From Trebouxia sp. TZW2008 (lineage: Eukaryota > Chlorophyta > Trebouxiophyceae > Trebouxiales > Trebouxiaceae), in contig BDIU01000207.1 in assembly GCA_002118135.1 (NCBI GenBank), positions 93,443-157,442 on the forward strand: DNA of 64,000 nucleotides, given 5' to 3'. Each line of letters starts with the position of its first letter. Position 1 is the first letter of the stretch. This document shows positions 11,697-22,300 of the stretch, piece by piece. Below the pieces are notes generated by a model. That model saw nothing but the letters and a program-made list of their open reading frames with translations, was not told the DNA's origin and searched no databases. A program made the position numbers and the translations under genes.

Positions 11697-11880
11697 CACC
11701 CATGCACATGACCCTTGCTATGACACTAGCGTGTTATGCTTGTCAGCACCCACCCCACCAGCATGCTATGCAATGATCATGTCGTCAGGCATGCTCAGAA
11801 GGATTGCACAGAACAACTTGATGCTGCTTGTCAGCTGTTCAGCCCTGCACATGAGCCTTGCAGCCCAGAACAGCACACTT
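11697..11880. repeat. Dispersed copy of the satellite-like unit
   Basis: It matches the units at 9350-9960 block by block (CACATGACCCTTGCTATGAC, GTGTTATGCTTGTCAGCACC, AGCATGCTATGCAATGATCA, TCAGGCATGCTCAGAAGG). It lies about 1.7 kb away, on the other side of the zinc-ribbon frame. A shorter related piece occurs near 12443-12490. Confidence 0.7.
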
Positions 11881-13240
11881 TGCACAGATAGCGTCAGACC
11901 GTAGCACAGGGCGACCGTATGCCGAGCTGCTGCATGCGTATGCATTATTAAGGCAGCAGACCCTGGAGCAGCTAGCAGTAGGTCAGCATGCCCATACAGC
12001 CTGGAGCCACGCCTGCAGCGAAAGGGAAAGGCCTGCAGCATTGCACACACGCGGGCCAGATGGATTCCAGCAACAAAAACAGGAAACGCTTCCAAATGTG
12101 CTCAGACACTACAGCACTCAAGGCCGGGCGATCACTCAGCCGAGTATTAGTTGAGCCCAACCCAGTTTGACGTCCCTGATCGGACGAGAAGGGGTCTAGT
12201 CTGGATGGTATGGCCGTAGCATGCCCTTGACCCAAAATTACAAGTTAGATGTCGTGCAGAGCACTGATGGTGCACCTTACAGTGTTGGCTGGCAGCTGGG
12301 CTGACGCCAGGTGGTGGGCCTGAGCTTTGGCTGCACTTAGGTGATTGTTGGCCTCACTTACTCAATGTACTGTACCTGACAGTTCAAGCTCAGGTTTGAC
12401 ATGACTGTTATATCAAGATCGATGCAACAGACTCGCTGACAGGTGTTCAGTCATGCACATGAGCCATGCTCTCCAGACAGCAATGCATATGCTGTGCCTG
12501 CTCAAGCCTTGAATCTCTTCTGGCGGTCCTGGAACGCACCCCCAGAAGCCGTCATGAGTCGAGGCAGAGCAAAGTGCAACAGGGCAGGGCACTTGGAAAC
12601 ATGGTCGGGCAGTTTAAAACAGGGCAGGGCAGATTGCAAGAGGGGAGGGCTATTTGGATGTCGGCACAACAACAAGCTCAAGGAAGTGCCACCTAAACTG
12701 ACAGCAGCTGAATTTACTCATGTGACACCAATCTGAAACATGCTACCACCAGCCATGACTACTGAAGCGTCTGCATTGCTGGGCTGCAGATTGTTGCTGT
12801 CAAAAGGCTGCTCACAAACAGCAGGCTTTGCTGGCGTGTTGGCTTCAGCAGATGTGAAACTGGGAATGATCTCAAGCCGCCCATTTGCCCAGCATGTGGA
12901 GGCCAGATGGTAAGCACAGGCAGGAGAGATTTCATGTGATATGCGCACTTCCTTGGGCACACTGCATAGCATAGCAAATAGGTTTTCAAACAAGTCATTC
13001 AAGGCAATTTCATGCAAACCTTCCCAGCCTCAGCAGGCTTCCAGGTCAATTGCCCGTATCACATGCAAGTCAAGTGCATGTGTCATCATTTCATGCACAA
13101 ATGTCAAGGTGAGAGTAATGCCATTGAGACGCAGCAGCTGTGTGCACGCTCCAATCATGCACATTGACAGCATGCAGTCAGAGTGTTGTATCACACACTA
13201 CAATGCAGCAACCGAATCTGGCATGAGTACTGGCTCTGAG
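11881..13240. other. Gene-free stretch with minor repeats
   Basis: No frame has recognisable protein sense or good splice sites. Bases 12560-12660 carry three to four imperfect copies of an ACAGGGCAGGGC-containing unit of about 28 bp. The remainder appears unique. Confidence 0.5.
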
Positions 13241-13880
13241 CATGCAGCACACTCAAAGCGTGCGCGCTCAAAGCATGCACTCAGGGTGGGCACACTCTAC
13301 GCATGTGCACTCACAGCATGCGCGCTCAAGTTATGTGTGCTCAAAGCATGCAGCACATCCAACGCATGCACAATCAAAGCATGCAGACCTCAAGCATGCA
13401 CGCTCAAAGCATGCCCACGCAAAGCATGTGCCTTCAAAGCATGCACTCAAAGCACACACATTCAACTCCATGCAGCACATTTGCAGCGTACTCAGACCAT
13501 GCAGCATATCTGCAGCATGCCTTCTCATAGCCTGCAGACTCAAAGCATATGCACATTTGCAGCATGGTCACTCAAAGCATGCAGACTCAAAGCACGTGCA
13601 CTCAAAGCGTGCAGACTCAAAGCATACATCCAGCGCATGCACTCACAGGATGCACGCGTTACATGCACTCTCAAAGCATATGACCTCAACACCCGGCAGC
13701 ACAATCAAATCATGCACGTCCAAAGCATGCAGCGCCATGCACAGGAGTCTAGACTAGATCTAACCTGTATCCAAATTGCACATCAGCAAAGACGTCAACC
13801 TTTGAACTCAAAGCAGGCACTCTCAAAGCATGCACTGAAAGCATGCAGCCTACTTAAGACATGCAGCCTACTCACACACG
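13241..13880. repeat. Minisatellite built on CTCAAAGCATGCA (~13 bp)
   Basis: Dozens of imperfect copies of a 13-nt unit (ACTCAAAGCATGC / GACTCAAAGCATGC) run for about 640 bp. The 13-nt period is not a multiple of three. The long frames on both strands (SKHA.., ACSTQS.., CFECACFERA..) are therefore repeat artefacts. Each unit contains the GCATGC palindrome abundant in this window. Confidence 0.9.
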
Positions 13881-14310
13881 CACACTCAAGGCATGCCTGA
13901 TTTTCTGACACGTGTCCAGGCTGCACATCAGCAAAGACCTCCACCCCTGAACTAGCTGGTGTCATTTCATCAGTGGATGGATTACAGTCCCATGGCATGC
14001 AGACTCACAGCATGCGCATTCGAAGCATGCAGCACATGCGAGAAAAGTGCCATGCATGGGAGTCTGACCTGTGTCCAGGCTTCAAATCAGCAAACACTTG
14101 CAAACCTCAAGTGGTGTGTTTCACCATCAATGGGTTCACTGCAGCCTCATAGCATGCAGACTCACAGCAGGCGCACGCAAAGCGTGCAGCACATGCGAGA
14201 CGAGTGTCATGCATGGGAGTCTGACCTGTGGCCAGGCTGCACGTCAGTGAACACTTCAACCTCTGAACTAGCTGGTGTCATTTCATCAGTGGGTGGATTG
14301 CAAACGAGGT
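13752..14310. repeat. ~160-bp higher-order tandem repeat, about 3.5 copies
   Basis: Each unit has ordered blocks: GAGTCTGACCTGTGTCCAGG, CTGCACATCAGCAAA, ACCTCTGAACTAGCTGGTGT, CATTTCATCAGTGGATGG, then a run of GCATGCAGACTCACAGCATG and CAGCACATGCGAGA. Units begin near 13752 (partial), 13905, 14060 and 14222. It abuts the 13-bp minisatellite and seems to incorporate pieces of it. Confidence 0.8.
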
Positions 14311-15725
14311 ACTCCACAAATGAGCGCCGGGCAACAATCTCAACCACACAATTCTCTTGAACCACAGCCTATGTAACAATAATGATCATGCACAGCATAT
14401 GAAGCAATAAAGAGAGAGTGGTTGGAATGACAACAATACAAATAGTGATGCTGGTGACATGTTCCCACACACATGCTGAATGTGTGCGTGTCCAAAGCCC
14501 ACAGAAAAACAGTTTTCACATTATAAAATTTGGGATAAAGAGGCTCCAAATGCAAGGCTCTGTTCATCAATTTTCTGTCACAACAACACTGCAGCAGTGA
14601 TGATCAACACTACTCCAACTGTTATTCAGATGATTAGTAATGATAACACTATTGCTGATATTCTAATGTTTGTCATTCTCATTACCTTAAAGGGCAATAA
14701 GCTACCTCCAGTAGTCATGGAGCAAAACCCCACTGGTCCTGCCGTTACTCTTTGTCTTCTGAATGGCAAGGTGGGCAGAGGCCCTCCATGTTTGTGTAAT
14801 GCTGTTGGCAATTTCTGCAACAAAACGGGTTTGAATTCAGTGATTATGCTAGGTTTCAACTAGCTTTGCCTGGGATGGCAACCTGCTAAAGCTGGGTCGC
14901 TGGCTGTATTACAAGACTTGTTTGAATCCAAACGAGCCAATTTCTGGTATGGCTGCAACAAGCTTGGACAGTGCTGTTGGCAGTTCTGTGATGATGCAGG
15001 GTTGAGGCAAGTGTCTATGCTAGGTGTCAAGCAGCCAGAAATTTTGGCACTTTGCTAGATGTGTTGCAGGGAGTCTTAATCGAGGAGCAAGAGGCTTAGG
15101 TGATACAGTCACATGTGCAGGATGTTAGATAGTAGACTACCCAAGGTCATGTTGTTTTATCGAGTCAAAGGCCAACACCCCCCAGGTCGGCCTAGAAAGA
15201 TCTGGAACAACATTGTATTGTCTGACTTTCATGGCTTGATCATTTGACGCCCATTCAGTGATGCTCAGGACAAGACTTGTGCCACACACACCTAGCACTC
15301 TTGTTGGAGAGTGTAACGATTATTATGAATATTGTGTAAGGCTGTTGGCCTTTTCTGTAAAGCAAGGGATCTGGACCAAGTGTGAATGAGCGCATGTTCC
15401 TCGGCTACCAACCTCATTGCAGTGTCCACATGAATGCAACTTACGTTGGGGCATTGCCAATGCTGTAAGATGCAAAATTTTGTCCATTGACACAGCATAA
15501 AGCACGGAAGTGTCTGCAAACGAATGGGTTTGATTAAGTTTCCATGAATGCCTTTTCTCGGCTGACAACCGTTGCAGCTTCTGCATGGGAATAGACACCC
15601 TTGGAAGCAGATTGTGTACAAGGACCTGTCTGCCTTGCATCTCCAGTTGAGTTGATTCCAGATGACCTCTGACAGACTTGCACTGAGGCCGCTGAATGCA
15701 CCTGTATGTGCCTAGTTGCCGAAAT
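14311..15725. other. Unassigned stretch with degenerate tandem copies and a possible retroelement remnant
   Basis: A block centred on GCTGTTGGCAATTTCTG occurs three times with divergence (about 14800, 14965 and 15330), so this DNA also grew by local duplication. At 15150-15245 the + strand reads GRPRKIWNNIV followed shortly by a stop. That motif resembles the C-terminal end of some LINE reverse transcriptases, but no RT core is present. No gene is called. Confidence 0.4.
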
Positions 15726-16559
15726 TCAAAACCTGCCTAGCAAGCATTTGAAAGAAATGAACAAATGGTTTTGGGTGTGAGCGTATTGGAATGTGAGGTC
15801 ATGTGCGTGCATGCCCTGAAGTTTGCATTCGAAGGGCAGAGGGAGTTTGGAGGGAATGGGGCTTCCTGCGCATGCCACTTGCACATGCTTCATGTACATA
15901 GTGAGAAGGCTGACCACAGATTGGGCTGGCACCACCCCAAATTCTACAGCTCTGTTGCCTGACACTCTGAACCTCCAGCGCAAGACGGACTGGTCATGCG
16001 TGCTTTTGTCAGAAACCAACAGTTTGGGACCGAGCAGCCCCTGTAAGGAGATTGTCTGATTGGAGCCTGCCGGCTTGTCCAGAAAAGTGAAGCCTGCAAC
16101 ATCCAATGTGGATTGTGCTCAACTCGCTGACGTTTTGAAGTGTTCTGGCGAGGGGGAGAAAAGGGAAAATGCGCTGACCAGCCTGTTGCCAAAGATCTTG
16201 CCGAAATCCCACCAGACTTTCTTCTAGCAAGAGGCGCTGATTCCAGCTCGCGTCTCTGCACACGTTCAGGATCGTCAAGACATTGAGTTGTTGAAGGGCA
16301 TGCGATTGTCAATGGCGATCACGACATACTTGAAGCGCTTTGCTTCAGCAGTTCCGTATGCAGTCGAAAGCTTGTGACACGCCGCGAGTGCTGTCACAGA
16401 CTTTGACGAGCCCTTTTGGAAGAAGCTGCAGGTTGACCCCAATCGCGCCAATGTGCCTGCGTCCAATCGCTGGAGAATGTGCTGGCACAAAAGCTCGACC
16501 GGTAGGTTTAGCAGGGTGCACTCCGGTGCGGTCTCGAGAGAGTTCTGATCTGTCGTCAT
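15726..16559 (-). CDS. F-box protein with C-terminal SPRY/B30.2-like domain
   Basis: Likely the substrate-recognition subunit of an SCF ubiquitin ligase. Three exons on the minus strand: 16559-16330, 16255-16179 and 16093-15726, total 225 codons including stop; introns are 74 and 85 nt with GT..TGTGCAG and GT..GTTGCAG. ATG has a good context (CCAATGACG). Residues about 16-60 form the F-box (LLNLPVELLCQHILQRL...LARLGSTC), followed by a DASWNQRLL segment. Exon 3 carries LRWRF..VEFGVVPAQ, resembling a SPRY strand pair. The last ~60 residues are less certain; an intron could start near FGVVPAQ. The upstream neighbour is a LysM exon on the other strand. The SPRY assignment is by motif resemblance. 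Confidence 0.65.
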
Positions 16560-17188
16560 TGGCACTACAAGCTGAAGGTAAACGCTACATACTAACAGCA
16601 AACGTCACGATTGCGGTGCAGTGCGCGACGCGACACCGTTGCGATGAATTGAACCTGTAAAGCGTTGACCGGGGAAGGGCTATTTCTGCAGGCAAGGCTT
16701 CTTGGATCTGCCCTCATATGCATGCCATGCTGCATGCCTTGCTGACATTGTCAAGCAAAGTATACCAAGCAACCAGCGGCCGAGTCTTTGGTTCACGTCG
16801 CTTTGACAGCTTGAACCATCGCTGCTCCCTGCACAGCAGATTTGCAGGCCGCCACTGTGTGGTGTAGGTATAGTCTTGTATGCATGGGCCGTCGTGTTGC
16901 AGGTGATGCGCTCGCCATCCATTTGACCTTCATGATTTCGAAAGCTCTCAGATCGATACTGTTTGTGCAGACAAGCTGTTTAAGCTTCCTGTCAGTCTAC
17001 ACAACACCACACTCCTGTTCAAGCTGCGGGTGCCCTCGGACTTGCTCGAAGCTGCCCACCCCTGTTGTGCTAAAAAGTTAAAGGCTGGAGAAATTGTCAG
17101 CCTAGGCATCTGCCGGACGTCCTGTCTTTATCTTTTTGCAATCCCATTGACCTGAGGTCAGTGCCTCAGCTGGCACACTGTTGATCAG
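16560..17188. other. Intergenic region between F-box gene and LysM exon
   Basis: It probably holds the promoter of the F-box gene on the minus strand and 5' parts of a LysM gene on the plus strand. Frames near 16842-17100 end cleanly but I cannot assign them. No repeats stand out. Confidence 0.35.
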
Positions 17189-17341
17189 GTGGACAGTACC
17201 TGGTCAGCTCTAGTCAGACTGTTTTTAGTGTTGCACAAGAGCTTGGGCTGCAGCCATCTGACATAATCAAACTCAATGAGGATCTCAATCCTGCTTATCC
17301 ATTGGCAGCTGGCTCTACCTTGATTGTGCCGCTTCCACGAA
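17189..17341 (+). CDS. Orphan exon encoding one LysM domain
   Basis: LysM modules bind N-acetylglucosamine-containing glycans such as chitin or peptidoglycan. After an AG acceptor (GATCAG) the frame reads a full LysM: YLVSSSQTVFSVAQELGL, then PSDIIKLNEDLNP, YPLAAGSTLIVPLP, ending at a good GTAAGT donor at 17342. About 50 residues match the normal module length. The upstream half is altered (SSSQTV replaces the usual GDT). I could not find flanking exons in the next 2 kb, so this is either a piece of a larger gene with small exons or a relic. Confidence 0.55.
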
Positions 17342-19390
17342 GTAAGTTCAGCAGCTGTAAGACATTTGAAATGCAAAGTGCTTTTGGCCAGGTAGTACAC
17401 AAACCAATTTTGATGGTTTGCTCAATTTTGTGGGTGTATGCAGTCACCAAGTCTGAGTGATGTTGCAACTCAGCCCAAACTCAAGTAAGCCCCAAATTGA
17501 CTTTGAGTGTGTGATCTTGCACAAGGAACGCTCACGCGTCGCTCGTTTGTAATCTGTCCACTCACCAACACTGACTCTGACGAAGACAGACAAACAAGAC
17601 AAGTATGACAAGCAAATGGCAATATGCAGCAATCTATCTGCAAAATCACAATGAAGTAAACGAGCAGTTTCAGGCAGCTGCGGCTGACGGCTGAGCTGTA
17701 CACGTTTGCGCTGTGTCTGAGCTGGTGCTGTGCAGTCTGAGCTGCTGCCGAAATTGAACTGAAAATCAGCCACAAGGTCAGCAGACACAGGCAGAACGCA
17801 TCAGGTCACACAAAATGTATACCTGAAACCAGACAAGCACAAGCAATCTCCTATCGAAAGTAGACAAGCAGCTCCAACAAGGGTAAGATCCAAGCATAAG
17901 CTCAGGCACAGACAGGACGCGAAGGCTCTCGTGACGGGCTGTGGCTGAGCTGAGTGACTGATGTTAGCGGGAGTATGTTTTTGGAATCTGTCGATGCAGG
18001 ACGCATTGGAGCCACCTTGAGCCTCCTCAATCAAATTTGGCTGTTGGTTTGATATGAAGGTCATTTCAAAGGTTTGCGTCTGGGCATTGCTCTTCACAAT
18101 CTTTGAGATATAACGCTGCCTACAATAGTCATCATGTGAGGTATGCTTGAGGAGTTGCGAAAGAGCTCCAGATATCATGCAGATCAAATTATTCGTGAAA
18201 TGAGGTTGCAAGACAAAGTGCAGACCAAAATGCGCAAAGTCCCATAACTCAACCCACAGGAGCTTCCACCAGCCCGTGCTCTTAGTTTTGGCTGGCAACT
18301 ATTGGCTGCTTTCAAGTCAGTGTGGTTTAGTTGCCCAGCAGAAGTATCTGATATCGCTATCACGCCCTTTTGGTGGTGGCTTGACAATGCTCACATTCTT
18401 GTGCAAGCTATTCTGTGGTGCCGAGGTCTGGAGCTGACTGCATTTGGCTTACAACAGCCTGGAAAAGTTGATAATTACACAACATGGACTGTGAACTCAT
18501 ATGCAGTCTTTGCTTGCTGTTTGAGCCGTGCAGCAGTTCTGTAAACTATATGTGGCAATTCTTTATGTTTGTCACAGGCTTGCAATGCGCGTCTCAGAGG
18601 TAGCAACGATTTGCAACGTTGCAGATGTGATCGAACCTGAGTGCATTGCCTGACACTGGGACGCTGTGTGCACAGCTTGCCAGAAGAAGTATGCAAACCA
18701 GACAACTGCTCTGAGTACTCACGTTGTAAAAACAGATTCGAGGCATGTGAAACTGATTAATTTTGTCATGGGATGTTTACTCAGGTCATCGATGTCAGTG
18801 CCGTTGATATCGATTTGATCATGGCTACCTTCACCTTTAAGACTTAGAGGTCACTTGGGCATGAGAGTTTCTGTGACACCACTCACGATTTGTTGGGTGC
18901 AGGACATATGTAATATGTAATGTGCGCGACAGATGAGCTGAAGTGGTCCAGGCAAGCTTAGTGAATATGCGAAAGAAAGTAGCCTCAGTCCATACTGAGG
19001 GCAAGGCACCAAAGGACTTCAGAACTCCACGTGCATGAATGCTTTCAAGCAGCTTGCGTCCGTGCCTTTGCCTTCACAACATACAAATGCTGTCATCACA
19101 TCCGAGACTGACGCTGTCATCCGGGACTGACCCTGTCTACAAGGGCATGCATGACAACTCCTCAGGTATAGCAGCCGAGGCTTATCCAGATGACAGCTCG
19201 CAGTCGTTTCCTCGCATCACAAATGCTTGAATGTTGCTACAATGTGATCTCGGCGCTTTTCCAAAGCTTGCTTGTGAGTGCAGTTTTGGAAGTCTGCTTC
19301 CAAAACACCGACTAAGTATTCAGATGACTGCTCACGCGTGGCAGAGAACTAAAGAATTGGATGCTTTTCTGGATGTTCCTGCTATCGTTA
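17342..19390. other. About 2 kb without an assigned gene
   Basis: Open frames such as 17801-18298 (-) start with TTG and show no family resemblance. Near 18600-18765 (+) there is a short Cys-rich frame (HSLPEEVCKPDNCSEYSRC) that could be an exon of a secreted protein, possibly connected to the LysM exon, but splice support is weak. Confidence 0.35.
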
Positions 19391-22300
19391 TCAAGAGCTG
19401 GCTGCACACACTGCTGGGGCATATCTAGGCATTGGAATATGAGCAGTCTTGGGGTCTGCTGCAAACGACCATGCTATTCCCCAGCGACTTGTACGGCCCT
19501 GCACATCATCACTCATTCATTCGTCAATTCAATGAATGCGCTTGCTAGGCAGGCTTTGGAATCCAGCGGGCAGGTATGTACAGACTCAGTGAGCTGCCTC
19601 CATGCAAGTCTGTCAGAAGCTATTTTGAGCCAACCAAAGTGGGGATGAAATCTCGGGCACGAGAATGTCTGCAGACATTAACCCATGCTGGAGTGATGCA
19701 TATGAAAGTGATCGGAGTAGCGTTTGCAATTTGAATTAGCGTCTGCAGCTGTCGCTGTTGCTGAAGCTGCTGCGTCTGTGCTGTCAAAATGCCGGCCGCG
19801 AGTGCAAATGCAAGGCATACAGATGCTTGTAGACCCTAAACTACCCAAATGTCTGGCACGTCGTGCGCATCACTTGTATGCTCTTACAGTCCTGCCAATT
19901 GCAGACAGCACATCATCAGCATCACTTGCGTGTTTGCACAAGCCTGCAAGTTGCCTGGAGCACGACATCAGCTTTGTCTGCTAGCTTTGCATGCTTCCAT
20001 GATCCCGCTTGTTGCATGCTGCCCATCATCAGCATCACTTGCAAGCTGCGCATTATCAGCACCAGTTGTATGCTTTCAGGAATCCTGCTCATTGCATGCA
20101 GCACATCATCAGCATCACTTGCATGCTTTCATGAGCTTGCTTGCTGCATGCAGCGCAATACCAGCAATGCATCAAGCCAGCTCATGTGAGCATGCGAGAA
20201 ATATTGACGACGTGCTGTGTGCAATGGAAAGGGTCACGAAAGAATGCAAGTGATGCACAGCACATCCGCAGTACCACTTGCATGCTTTTGGGACCTCGCT
20301 ACAGTGATTTCTCAATGTAAGGACACTTGATATAATGGCATTCTCAATGTAAGGACAACGCAACTGGCAATCAAGCCCTGCATTCTGACTACACTGGGTA
20401 CGGTCAATTCAATGTAAGGACAGTTTTCTTGGTGTCCAATGCAGTCATCATACCGAGAGATTACTGGACTTGTACCTACACTTACCTGGACAAACTCAGC
20501 GCTGTGACCTTGCTATCATGCAGCTGCTGCTGCAATTGCTGTAGAGTGGCCTGTTTGCCCACTTGTGTTGCAACATGTTGTTGTGGTGCTAGTGACCAGC
20601 ATGCTCAAGCACCTGGACAATTTCAGTGATTCTCAGAGCTGTGACCTTGCTTCATGCAGCAACAGCAGGCGCTTTTTCTTCAGAGTGGACTTTCTATCTT
20701 GCATGCTGATGTGATGCTACTCGTAAAAGTGATGTCTCACCTGAACAAATTCAGTGGTACTCAGAGCTGTGACATTGCTGTTATGCAACAGCAGCCGTAT
20801 TTGCTTCAGAATGGCCTTCCTGCCTTGCATGCTGGTGTGATGCTACTCATAGGAGTGATCTCTCACCTGGACAAACTCAGTGGTTCTCAGCGCTGTGACC
20901 TTGCTGTTATGCAACAGCAGCCGGATTTGCTTCAGAGTGGCCTTCTTGCCAAGCATTGAGGTGTACCAATGCACTTGCCCTTTCAACTTGATGCTGTCCT
21001 GCACCATCTGGGTGACAAAGGCCAGCTCGCCTCCTGGACACACCATTTCCTCTGGAGTGCCTGCAAAAGCAGCCAAATATAATCTTTAGGGTAGGAGTTC
21101 TGGGGTTTTTGGAGCGTTTTGAGCCTTTTTTGATTCAGTATTGTAGATGCACCAGTGCACTTGTCCTTGCAACTGAATGCGGTCCTGCACTATTGAGTGA
21201 CAAAGGCCAGCTCGCCTCCGGGACACACCATTTCGTCTGGAGTGCCTGCAAAAGTACCCAAAAAGAGTTCTTGAGGCAGCAGTTCTGAGAGTTTGGAATG
21301 CTTTGAGCGTGTTGGGATCCCGGATTATTGGATGGTGGAACTCTAGTGCACTGGTGCTTGCAAATTGATGCTGTCCTGCACCATCTGAGTGACAAAGGCC
21401 AGCACACCTCCTGGACAAACCATTTCCTCTGGACCGCCTGCAGAAGCAGGCAAAAAGTCTTATTTGGGCAGCAGGTTTGAGAGTTTCAAATGCTTTGAGC
21501 GTGTTGGGATCCCAGATGATTGGTTAGTGGATCTCTAGTGCACTGGTGCTTGCAAATTGATCCTGTCCTGCATCATCTGAGTGACAAAGGCCAGCTTGCC
21601 GCCTGGACATACCATTTCCTCCGGAGTGCCTACAGAAGCAGTCAAAAAGAGTTATTGTGTCAGGAATTTGGGCGATCTGGAATGGCTTGAGCAATTTTGG
21701 ATCCTAAAATGGAGATATATCAATGCACACGCCCTTGCAAATTGATGCTGTCCTGCACCATCTGAGTGACAAAGGCCAGCTCGCAACCTGAACATACCAC
21801 TTCCTCTGCAGTGCCTACAGTAGCAGTAGACAGGTCGTACAAAACAATAGGAGGGTTGCTTTCTGCATTTAGTTTTCTGGGCTTTTTCGCAGCTGGTAGC
21901 AATGACAATCTTGCCTTCAAAGGCTGTGTGAGATGTCCATCCAGCTTTCTGTAATGTCTGGAAGCAGAAAGGGGTTCAACTTTGAAAACAATAATAATAA
22001 TGCCACTGTTTGACGATTTCAATCACAATAAGTGATCAACAATGATGGCTTAATGTGATTGATGTGACACTGATGGTTCTACCTGCATAGGTCGTGTGTG
22101 GGTTTCAGCTTCTTGTAGGTCTGGAATCTGTAGGGACTGAAAGGAGGGAGGGTTGCTCATGGAAAAATCAAAATTCTCAAACCCTCATGCACGGCTGGTA
22201 GCAGTGATGGATTTACCTCCATAGGCTGTGTGTGGGTTTCGACCAGCTTCCTGTAGGGTCTGAAGGGAGGGTTGCACATGGAGAAAGCGAAAGTCACATT

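Noticed and set aside
12941..13900. Frame of ~320 codons rich in Cys, Lys and Ala (and overlapping frames)
   Set aside because: Entirely within the 13-bp minisatellite; period not divisible by three, so all frames look alike.
13241..14310. Possible CRISPR array
   Set aside because: Units are contiguous imperfect repeats without unique spacers, and the DNA is eukaryotic.
15150..15245. LINE reverse transcriptase end (GRPRKIWNNIV)
   Set aside because: Only about 30 residues, no RT or endonuclease core nearby; kept only as a note in the region description.
17801..18298. 165-codon frame on the minus strand
   Set aside because: Starts with TTG, has no recognisable family and no supporting splice sites.
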